IMG/VR virus record: IMGVR_UViG_3300031841_005431
Coordinates: 1 to 20,081 of that record
DNA length: 20,081 bases
Source: a virus
Direction: 5' to 3' (one strand)
Shown: in pieces, positions 14,818-20,081 of the stretch
How positions within the stretch are numbered: the first letter of the stretch is position 1
How the letters are laid out: every line of letters starts with the position of its first letter
Position numbers and translations under genes: made by a program
Notes under the pieces: generated by a model
Told to the model about the DNA's origin: nothing
Database searches by the model: none
Seen by the model: only the letters and a program-made list of their open reading frames with translations

Positions 14818-15435
14818 ATGAGTGATAAAACTAATAAATACGGTTACGTAGGGGTAAATATACCGGATCAAAATAAACTTGCTAACGCGGGTATTTTTAG
14901 TGTTAATGAAATAAATGATTTAGTTGCTGATGATAATTGGTCTAGCATAGAAGACGCTTTAGTATTTTTAGCTAGTGAGGAAATTACCGCGTCAACTTCA
15001 TCAATAGAATTTAGAAACTTAGATTTTTACCAAACTTATTTTTTAGTATGGTCGCAATTATCTACTCCTAGTTCAGCAAGAATGACTATGCAATTTTATA
15101 TATCCGACACCTTAGATACTACTACCGGCGCATATAGAGCAGTTCACGAAAATATTGATAGCAACGGATCATCTGCACAAGTACAAAATAACGGTAGTAC
15201 CTCTATAATGGCTACGGGTCAAGGTATTACGAGTGGTTATGGTTATATTTATCAGGGTTATTATAGTTCCGGTTATAGACAATATAATCATCACGCGGTT
15301 AATAGATACACTAGATTAACTGCTAATTATGGCGGTGGACATTCTTCTACTGACGGATTTATAGACGGTATAAAATTAAATTTTAACGCTACTACGACAG
15401 GTTATGCAGCAATTTACGGAATAAGGAATACATAA
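14818..15435 (+). CDS. Tail array protein A' (paralogue of A)
   Basis: This 205-residue protein repeats the layout of protein A: anchor KYGYVGVNIPDQ, the GIFSVNEINDL segment, a strand EEITASTSSIEF that matches EKTITASSSAIF of A, and the ending AIYGIRNT. The middle (residues 90 to 180) differs strongly and is rich in Gly, Tyr and Ser (SGYGYIYQGYYSSGYRQYN), as is common in receptor-binding tips. It begins the second A-B-C set. The stop overlaps the next ATG (TAATGG). Confidence 0.68.
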   Translation: MSDKTNKYGYVGVNIPDQNKLANAGIFSVNEINDLVADDNWSSIEDALVFLASEEITASTSSIEFRNLDFYQTYFLVWSQLSTPSSARMTMQFYISDTLDTTTGAYRAVHENIDSNGSSAQVQNNGSTSIMATGQGITSGYGYIYQGYYSSGYRQYNHHAVNRYTRLTANYGGGHSSTDGFIDGIKLNFNATTTGYAAIYGIRNT

Positions 15436-15953
15436 TGGCAGGTGCTTTACATTTATTAAACTATACCGATACCACTTCGGTATCTGCGGTTGCTTTTCCA
15501 ACAATATTTAAAGATAATCCTCTTTACGAAAATTTTTTGATAATTGGTGAATTTGATAGCGATACTAATTATACCGGTGCAAGAATACGTTTATATAATA
15601 GGGACGGTAACGCTTTTGTTCCAAACAATAGGTGGAATACGCATTTTCTTTCAAGTGGTGCTGCCGAAAGCGTATCAAATAGTAGCAACTATACGAATGG
15701 TATAGCCTATGTAACTCAAAACACTATTGAAAGAAATCAAGGCGGTGCGTTTAGATTTACTATTTATAACCCTTTAGCTAGTAGGGAAACAACAATAGAA
15801 ATGCAAAGTGCCGGTAGTAATGGAACGAGTTTAGTTACGGCAGGTTTTGGTGGTAGTTATTCTAGTCAAAGCTATACGGGTTTTTATTTACAAGAAAGTT
15901 TATCCGCTAATGCTTTTAGAAGTAAGGTTAAAATATATGGGATCAAAAGTTAA
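15435..15953 (+). CDS. Tail array protein B' (paralogue of B)
   Basis: A 172-residue beta protein starting MAGALHLLNYTDTTSVSAVAF and ending RSKVKIYGIKS. It aligns with protein B over the NQGG region and the C-terminal strand, with low overall identity. The central part is Asn- and Ser-rich. ATG overlaps the stop of A' and the gene ends three bases before C'. Function inferred as for the other array members. Confidence 0.65.
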   Translation: MAGALHLLNYTDTTSVSAVAFPTIFKDNPLYENFLIIGEFDSDTNYTGARIRLYNRDGNAFVPNNRWNTHFLSSGAAESVSNSSNYTNGIAYVTQNTIERNQGGAFRFTIYNPLASRETTIEMQSAGSNGTSLVTAGFGGSYSSQSYTGFYLQESLSANAFRSKVKIYGIKS

Positions 15954-15956
15954 ATT

Positions 15957-16481
15957 ATGAGTGCGTCGTTAGTAAAAGTTTCGCAAACTAATATAGTTTC
16001 AGGCGATAGTTCAATTACTATTACCGGGTTAGATAACGAATTTGAAGTGTATTTTATGCAGTTAAATAATATTAAACCTTTAACTGACGCAGCTAATTTA
16101 TATATGCGTGTTACTCAAAGTGGTACTGCCGATAGCACCGCTATTTATGATTACGCCTTTAATGAGGCTTTTGATAATTCAGCAACTATAATCGATACGG
16201 GTTACCAAAATAATACAGTATTTATTATTGGTCATAAATTGACAACAGATAGTACACACCCGTTTAATTCAAGTTTATATTTATTTAATTTTCCAACCGA
16301 TAGCGAATATAGTTTAATTACGCAGTTTTCCACGTCCGTTGATAGCGACGGTAGGAATAGGTCTTGGATAGGTGGCGGTCAATATAAAGGTAATAGTATT
16401 GACGACGGCGTATATCTTTATTTAAGTACTGGAAATTTTGATAGCGGACAAATAAATTTATACGGACTACGTAAAAGTTAA
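15957..16481 (+). CDS. Tail array protein C' (paralogue of C)
   Basis: A 174-residue beta protein that shares with C the SGTAD-T/S-T/A-YDYA segment and the NF..(N/D)SEYS(F/L)IT strand, the clearest pairwise match in the array. It ends INLYGLRKS, like A, B, A' and B'. It is the last member of the second A-B-C set and is followed by the third intergenic TTGATCAA element. The GTG/ATG tiling of the array breaks here. Confidence 0.66.
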   Translation: MSASLVKVSQTNIVSGDSSITITGLDNEFEVYFMQLNNIKPLTDAANLYMRVTQSGTADSTAIYDYAFNEAFDNSATIIDTGYQNNTVFIIGHKLTTDSTHPFNSSLYLFNFPTDSEYSLITQFSTSVDSDGRNRSWIGGGQYKGNSIDDGVYLYLSTGNFDSGQINLYGLRKS

Positions 16482-16496
16482 ACCATTTTAAAAATA

Positions 16497-16525
16497 TATG
16501 TCATATTACATTTAGTTTTGATCAA
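16497..16525 (+). repeat. Intergenic ATGTCATA / TTGATCAA element, copy 3
   Basis: TATGTCATA (16497-16505), 12 bases, then TTGATCAA (16518-16525). The spacer is one base longer than in copy 1, and the frame from the ATG stops after five codons (MSYYI), so this copy is not a working minigene. TTGATC is followed at 17 bases by AATTAT, as in copy 1, but that box overlaps the next start codon. The gene after it has no clear ribosome site. Confidence 0.6.
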
Positions 16526-16544
16526 CTTACTTATACTTTAAATT

Positions 16545-16844
16545 ATGACAGAAGAACAAGCTTTAGCGCAAGCTACTCAAGAAATAGAAGACGCTAAACC
16601 ATTATTTAAGCAAGTTAATAATGAACGTTTAGAGTTTGACGATGCCGATTATGACCAAGCTATTATAGACCGTCAAAATATTATTTTAGATGAATATAAT
16701 AACGGTTATAAAAGAGCTAGACAAGAACAATATTTACCTATCCCGGAACAATTAGATTTACTTTATTGGGACGGCGTTAATGGTACTACTAATTGGAGCG
16801 ATCATATAGCCGAAGTAAAAGCTAATAATCCTAAACCTGCATAA
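16545..16844 (+). CDS. Tail-associated protein with QLD-W-VK-PKP motif
   Basis: A 99-residue acidic, mostly helical protein. The C-terminal half contains QEQYLPIPEQLDLLYWDG, then TTNWSDHIAEVKANNPKPA, a pattern seen in small proteins that follow fibre genes in marine phages. Those are usually left as tail or fibre-assembly proteins of unknown mechanism. No ribosome site is obvious before the ATG, and the upstream 40 bases are the TTGATCAA element. It is directly followed by the HNH gene. Confidence in it being a real gene is high, in the function low. Confidence 0.68.
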   Translation: MTEEQALAQATQEIEDAKPLFKQVNNERLEFDDADYDQAIIDRQNIILDEYNNGYKRARQEQYLPIPEQLDLLYWDGVNGTTNWSDHIAEVKANNPKPA

Positions 16845-17117
16845 TTGACCGAACTTCAAAAAATGCGGGCTATAGCTTTAGAGCGAGCCGGTAATAAATG
16901 CGAGTGGCCTATGTGCAATAATTTTGATCAAAAATTAGAAATGGCGCATATACACGGTATAGGTATGGGCGGTAACCCTAAACGTAAATACGATATAAAT
17001 AACGTAGCTATGTTATGTAAATTACACCACGATATTTACGACGGCCGTAGTATATCACTAGCAAAAAAGGAGTACCGCGTACTGTTAAAATCATATTTAG
17101 ATTATGAGCGACAATAA
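16845..17117 (+). CDS. HNH endonuclease
   Basis: A 90-residue HNH nuclease with the full motif: Cys19 and Cys24 (KCEWPMC), His35 in LEMAHIHG, Asn52/Asn53 in DINNVAMLC, Cys58 and His61/His62. The two cysteine pairs suggest a structural zinc. In tailed phages such proteins often act with the terminase in DNA packaging, while others are homing enzymes; here no intron or insertion is seen. The place, after the tail genes and before the membrane proteins, is away from the terminase, which may mean that the packaging site is not near the portal side only. The TTG at 16845 directly follows the previous stop; ATG at 16863 is an alternative start. Confidence 0.88.
   Translation: MTELQKMRAIALERAGNKCEWPMCNNFDQKLEMAHIHGIGMGGNPKRKYDINNVAMLCKLHHDIYDGRSISLAKKEYRVLLKSYLDYERQ
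16924..16931 (+). repeat. Coding copy of TTGATCAA (HNH gene)
   Basis: The palindrome encodes FDQ at residues 27 to 29, between the first cysteine pair and the catalytic LEMAH motif. The 3' flank (AAAATTAG) differs from the other copies. Confidence 0.5.
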
Positions 17118-17286
17118 TTATACCCAAAAAGAAATGACGGCCAAAATAATGCTAGATATAGAAAAAATTTTTAATAAGTTAGATGAACTCCAAAAAGATA
17201 TAAATACTAGACCTACTAGAGCGGAAATATACGGGTGGATAATCGCCGGTATATCAATAGCTACTTTAGTTAATGTTTTAATGTAA
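17104..17286 (+). CDS. Small membrane protein, holin candidate 1
   Basis: A 60-residue protein with a soluble, charged N-terminal helix (MTAKIMLDIEKIFNKLDELQKD) and a single C-terminal membrane segment (IYGWIIAGISIATLVNVLM, residues 42 to 60). It overlaps the HNH gene by 14 bases and the next gene by one base. Single-span proteins with a cytosolic coiled coil occur among phage holins and antiholins. The cluster of such genes upstream of the endolysin supports a lysis role; which one is the holin cannot be told from sequence. Confidence 0.68.
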   Translation: MSDNNYTQKEMTAKIMLDIEKIFNKLDELQKDINTRPTRAEIYGWIIAGISIATLVNVLM

Positions 17287-17480
17287 TGAAAATAGATTTT
17301 AAGCAACTTACCCCTATTTTAATAACCGCATTATTAGGCGTTATAGGTTGGCTATTTAATACTATTGAAGAATTACAAATAGCTCATAGTTCAATGATGG
17401 AACAATTGCGCATATTAGAAAAAGACTTAGATATGCAAGAAAGTTTATTTAGCGAACTATTATTTAAAATAAGCGGATAA
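17286..17480 (+). CDS. Small membrane protein, holin candidate 2
   Basis: A 64-residue protein with the reverse layout: an N-terminal membrane segment (residues 9 to 26, TPILITALLGVIGWLFNTI) followed by an acidic helix (EELQIAHSSMMEQLRILEKDLDM) that can form a coiled coil. ATG overlaps the stop of the previous gene (TAATG). Together with the 60-residue protein it could form a pair whose helices interact, as in holin and antiholin systems; this is an inference from the mirrored layout. Confidence 0.66.
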   Translation: MKIDFKQLTPILITALLGVIGWLFNTIEELQIAHSSMMEQLRILEKDLDMQESLFSELLFKISG

Positions 17481-17489
17481 AATAACTTT

Positions 17490-17570
17490 ATGGACGCTTT
17501 TATAGTTTTTGCTGCAATAATAGGTATTAACTACCTAGCGTGGTGGTTAATAAAAAAGGATAAAATATAA
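17490..17570 (+). CDS. 26-residue membrane peptide
   Basis: A short ORF starting with ATG nine bases after the previous stop. The product (MDAFIVFAAIIGINYLAWW, then LIKKDKI) is one hydrophobic helix with a short basic C-terminal tail, which orients the tail to the cytosol. There is no clear ribosome site, but the spacing fits the packed tiling and the next ATG follows in two bases. It may modulate the holin; too short for firm support. Confidence 0.48.
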   Translation: MDAFIVFAAIIGINYLAWWLIKKDKI

Positions 17571-17572
17571 TT

Positions 17573-17722
17573 ATGGACTATATAGTAGGTTTTTTATTAG
17601 GGTTTTTTTTAAAAGATATTGTTTCAGTTATTAAAAGAATAAGCGATCAAGATTGGTCTAACCGTAATTATTATGATAGGGCTTATAAATGGCTAGATAT
17701 AGACGAAGACGACCTACCTTAA
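17573..17722 (+). CDS. 49-residue protein with short hydrophobic N-terminus
   Basis: The ORF starts two bases after the previous stop. Residues 3 to 13 (YIVGFLLGFFL) are a short hydrophobic segment, followed by a charged region with SDQDWSNRNYYDRAYKWL and an acidic end (DIDEDDLP). It also carries a degenerate copy of the scattered element (GCGATCAAGATT, 17643-17654, encoding SDQDW). It is the last of the membrane-type cluster and is followed by the promoter of the lysis unit. No family is recognised. Confidence 0.55.
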   Translation: MDYIVGFLLGFFLKDIVSVIKRISDQDWSNRNYYDRAYKWLDIDEDDLP

Positions 17723-17737
17723 AAATATTTTTATAAG

Positions 17738-17790
17738 CTTTTAAACATTTAAAACCCCGATATAATTAGCGTAAGTTATATTAAAGGGGG
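17738..17790 (+). promoter_or_regulatory. Promoter with overlapping inverted repeat before the 90-residue gene
   Basis: A perfect -10 hexamer TATAAT lies at 17761-17766; the -35 region is AT-rich without a clear consensus (CTTTTA at 17 bases). An inverted repeat TTTTAAA-CA-TTTAAAA (17739-17754) covers the -35 region, the expected place for a repressor or activator. A strong ribosome site (AAAGGGGG) precedes the ATG. The 12-base palindrome AAAAATATTTTT at 17721-17732 lies just upstream. Confidence 0.6.
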
Positions 17791-17796
17791 CTGCGT

Positions 17797-18069
17797 ATGA
17801 CAGAACTAAGCTTTGACGAATTTGCGTTAGGTAAAATTAACGTTAGAAATAAAAATAAATTCGAATATAGATATCCAAAAGAAACCGAAATCATTATAAA
17901 TTTACTAAAGCAAGCAATAGCAAAAAGAGCGGAAACTCAATTAAACGTATATAACTACGTAACTATTAGAGATTACTGCCGGGAGGTTTTAGGTTTTACT
18001 ATGGTAAGTAAAGAGGGCTTACGTAAAATAATAAGTCGTATAGCGCAAGAAAACGGTTGCGAATTATGA
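17797..18069 (+). CDS. Small helix-turn-helix-like protein
   Basis: A 90-residue basic protein. Residues about 53 to 84 (YVTIRDYCREVLGF, then SKEGLRKIISRIAQ) look like a winged or simple helix-turn-helix; the first half holds a long helix (ETEIIINLLKQAIAKRAETQ). It starts MTELSFDEFALGK, and the next protein starts MNLDEFVASRK, so the two share a short N-terminal pattern. It is the first gene after a promoter with an inverted repeat and could be its regulator, or a DNA-binding partner of the phosphatase. Its stop overlaps the next ATG as ATGA. Confidence 0.6.
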   Translation: MTELSFDEFALGKINVRNKNKFEYRYPKETEIIINLLKQAIAKRAETQLNVYNYVTIRDYCREVLGFTMVSKEGLRKIISRIAQENGCEL

Positions 18070-19277
18070 ACTTAGACGAATTCGTAGCTAGCCGTAAAGA
18101 TGTACCTACTAGCAAGGGTAAAATGCCTAAAGCTAGTCCGGATTGGACGCCGGGAGTAGAGATGAACGGCGCTAAAGGTAGTATTACTACTAAAGCTATA
18201 CCTAAAGGTAACCCTAATTGGAACGAATGGATAGACTATTGGTTAGGCGACGGCGCTAGTAAAGACTTTTACGTAAGAGAAGACGAGCCGGTTAACTTTC
18301 GTACGTGGCAGGGTTGGGGCGAAAACGGTATTCAAAATTTTTATTATTTTAAAGCTAATATATACGCGCGTAAAAATAATAAGTATCAAGATAAAGAATT
18401 AAAAAAACTAATTAGTAACGCTAAACGTAAAAAAGCCGTTGATCCTGCTAAAAGTAAAAATAAAAAAGCTTTTGTAATATGTATGTCCGATTGGCAGGTA
18501 GGTAAAGAGGGTACCGAAAATATGTTAGATAGATATTATAAAGGCCTAGATAATATAGCCGAGCAAATTAAATACCTTAAACGTAAATATAAAGACTTAG
18601 ATAAATTAATTATTGCGGGGTTAGGCGATTTAGTCGAGTCGTGTTTTGGCCACTACCCGATGCAAACTTTTACGACCGTTTTAGATGAACGGCAGCAAAA
18701 AACACTAGCAAGGCAGATGTTATTAGACGCCTTTAATAGATTTAGTAAAGACTTTAACGAGGTACTCGGGTTATGCGCTTTAGGAAATCACGGTGAAAAA
18801 AGAATAGGTACTAAAGCCGTAACTAGTTTCGGCGATAATAAAGACGGCGAATTATTTGATGAAGTAGCGCAAGTTTTAAAAGCTGATCCTAGTAAAAAGC
18901 ACGTTAAATTTACGATACCGGATAATAGTTTAGCTTATAGCATAGAAGTATTACCGGGTACCGTACTTACCCTAGCGCACGGCCACCAAGCTAAACGCGG
19001 AACGACACCGGCCGCTAGAGTTGAAAATTGGTTTAATAAAATGGCTAGTAAGCAAAGTAAAGGTGGTTTTTACGCTACTAACGTTTTATTAGTAGGACAT
19101 TACCACCACCATTGGAGCAAAGAAAACGAAAGACTTATGTTAGGTTGCACTACCATAGACGACGGCAGCCAATGGTTTGAAGAAGGGGGCGGGGATAAAA
19201 GTTTACCCGGAATAACAACGCTAGTTTTACATAGCACTAAAGATTTAAGGAAATGGAGTGATATAGAAATATTATGA
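18066..19277 (+). CDS. Calcineurin-like metallophosphatase
   Basis: A 403-residue protein with a complete two-metal phosphoesterase site: Asp142 (MSDWQVG), Asp188 (GLGDLVE), Asn241-His242 (GNHGE), His305 and His307 (AHGH), and His345 and His347 (GHYHHH). The N-terminal 130 residues are a separate region with NPNWNEWIDYWLG and TWQGWGENGIQNFY. Phage proteins of this type are usually left as metallophosphoesterases or Mre11-like nucleases; the substrate cannot be told. I chose ATG at 18066, which overlaps the upstream stop as ATGA, over a TTG at 18057. The end overlaps the endolysin ATG by four bases, so the three genes form one unit. Confidence 0.88.
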   Translation: MNLDEFVASRKDVPTSKGKMPKASPDWTPGVEMNGAKGSITTKAIPKGNPNWNEWIDYWLGDGASKDFYVREDEPVNFRTWQGWGENGIQNFYYFKANIYARKNNKYQDKELKKLISNAKRKKAVDPAKSKNKKAFVICMSDWQVGKEGTENMLDRYYKGLDNIAEQIKYLKRKYKDLDKLIIAGLGDLVESCFGHYPMQTFTTVLDERQQKTLARQMLLDAFNRFSKDFNEVLGLCALGNHGEKRIGTKAVTSFGDNKDGELFDEVAQVLKADPSKKHVKFTIPDNSLAYSIEVLPGTVLTLAHGHQAKRGTTPAARVENWFNKMASKQSKGGFYATNVLLVGHYHHHWSKENERLMLGCTTIDDGSQWFEEGGGDKSLPGITTLVLHSTKDLRKWSDIEIL

Positions 19278-20044
19278 GTAGACGAGGAAGTAGTAAGTGG
19301 TACTTAGAGCATTGGAAACACGCTTTAGGTAACACGGAAGATTTAGTAATAATAAACTTTAACGGTACCGGTAGGGCGCAAATTAATAAAGACGTTTTAC
19401 CGGCTTTTACGTTATTAAATATGTGTTTAGTAGAGGACGATTACATAACGCAGCGTAAAACTACCGGCGGTTTTAATTATAGAAAAATAGCTAATACCGA
19501 TAGGTATAGCTGCCACGCGTACGGTTTAGCCGTAGATATAAATTGGCAACTTAACCCGGTAACCCGCGACGGTAGTATAAAAACTAATTTTAATGAAAGT
19601 ACTATTAATAAAATACTTAATATTAAAACGCAAGAGGGTTTACCTATTTTTAGGTGGGGCGGTAACTATAACAGTTATAAAGACCCTATGCACTTTGAAG
19701 TTTATGTAACACCCGAAGAACTTAATAAAGGGATAGTAAGAGAAAATTTTGATCAACGCGAATATATTAAGTTAGGTTTAGCAGCTAAACCTTTACGTAA
19801 AGGCGATAAAGGTAAAGGCGTAAAGTTTATACAGGAACTTTTAAACGAAGTTAATAATTCTAAATTAGTAACCGACGGCGACTTTGGTAGTTTAACGCAG
19901 GCCGAAGTTTTAATGTTTCAAAAAAAAGCCGGGCTTATAGAGGACGGTATAGTAGGTTCTAATACCTACGCTAAATTAATGGAATTTAAGAATGCTAAGC
20001 TAGATAAAAAGAAAGGTAATAATGGCAAATATAAAATCGAGTAA
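19274..20044 (+). CDS. Endolysin: M15 peptidase with peptidoglycan-binding domain
   Basis: A 256-residue lysis enzyme. The N-terminal domain is an M15 (VanY / L-alanyl-D-glutamate type) peptidase with zinc ligands His81 and Asp88 (SCHAYGLAVDIN) and His140 (PMHFE), with Glu142 next to the last ligand. A linker (about residues 150 to 176) is followed by a PG_binding_1 domain (about 178 to 245) with LRKGDKGKGVKFIQELL, DGDFGSLTQAEVLMFQ and DGIVGSNTYAKL. It has no signal peptide, so it needs a holin; four candidates lie upstream. The linker carries a copy of the TTGATCAA element. The last 20 codons overlap the next gene. Confidence 0.92.
   Translation: MSRRGSSKWYLEHWKHALGNTEDLVIINFNGTGRAQINKDVLPAFTLLNMCLVEDDYITQRKTTGGFNYRKIANTDRYSCHAYGLAVDINWQLNPVTRDGSIKTNFNESTINKILNIKTQEGLPIFRWGGNYNSYKDPMHFEVYVTPEELNKGIVRENFDQREYIKLGLAAKPLRKGDKGKGVKFIQELLNEVNNSKLVTDGDFGSLTQAEVLMFQKKAGLIEDGIVGSNTYAKLMEFKNAKLDKKKGNNGKYKIE
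19747..19761 (+). repeat. Coding copy of the TTGATCAA element (endolysin linker)
   Basis: Fifteen bases, TTTTGATCAACGCGA, are identical to 7429-7443 in the intergenic copy 1. They encode NFDQRE at residues 158 to 163, exactly between the peptidase and peptidoglycan-binding domains. Confidence 0.6.
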
Positions 20045-20081
20045 TTGGAAAGCCTATTGGGGTTTTATGTTATCTAAAGCT
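20022..20081 (+). CDS. Unknown gene, 3' partial at the window edge
   Basis: ATG at 20022, preceded by GAAAGG six bases upstream, opens a frame that stays open to the end of the window and overlaps the endolysin end by 23 bases. The visible part begins MANIKSSNWKAYWGFMLSKA. The amphipathic start with tryptophans could lead to a membrane protein such as a holin, but too little is visible to say. Confidence 0.5.
   Translation, partial: MANIKSSNWKAYWGFMLSKA

Noticed and set aside
16845-17117. HNH gene as a homing endonuclease in an intron or intein
   Set aside because: Flanking genes are complete and unrelated, and no split gene is visible around it.
1510-19756. TTGATCAA as a restriction or methylation target
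   Set aside because: Phages usually lose sites of host restriction enzymes; here the motif is enriched and its flanks are shared, which a plain GATC or TGATCA target does not explain.
1-20081. tRNA genes, rRNA genes or CRISPR arrays
   Set aside because: No cloverleaf with a TTCGA arm and no regularly spaced direct repeats were seen on reading; a covariance-model search would settle the tRNA question.

Overview
The window is the structural and lysis half of an AT-rich, tightly packed tailed-phage genome (or prophage). It has HK97-type head genes and a siphovirus-type tail, as judged by a tape measure protein, a tail chaperone with a frameshift extension and no sheath gene. Every gene reads left to right. 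Most genes abut or overlap by 1 to 14 bases, often as TAATG or ATGA junctions. The terminase should lie off the left edge and replication genes elsewhere. Frequent ATA, TTA and AGC/AGT codons, TTG starts and the gene set resemble uncultured marine siphophages. An actinobacterial host is possible, but this is a weak inference; nothing in the window fixes the host.

Layout. 1-3032: portal (cut by the left edge), a small beta protein, and a very long prohead protease. 3103-5988: major capsid protein, a GNRA hairpin, two tiny basic proteins, head-tail connector, tail terminator, and a small protein. 5988-7884: two paralogous tail tube proteins, one long and one short. Between them sits a moron-like insertion of two unknown AT-rich genes with its own ribosome site, probable promoter and strong terminator. 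7886-12323: tail chaperone with a -1 frame extension, a gp10-like protein, tape measure and tail hub. 12369-16844: tail tip and fibre region, including six small beta proteins in the order A-B-C-A'-B'-C', which looks like a duplicated three-gene cassette. 16845-17722: HNH nuclease and four tiny membrane-type proteins, candidate holins. 17723-20081: a new transcription unit with a promoter, a small DNA-binding-like protein, a metallophosphatase, an M15 peptidase endolysin and the start of another gene.

Signals not explained by the genes. The palindrome TTGATCAA occurs eight times, roughly ten times more than composition predicts. Three copies are intergenic and paired with an upstream ATGTCATA box. 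Several others fall at gene ends or between protein domains. Three genes, two of them the major capsid and the short tail tube protein, share an exact AAAGGA-N6-TTG initiation cassette. A perfect 12-base inverted repeat brackets the moron and would pair its 3' leader with the ribosome site of its first gene.
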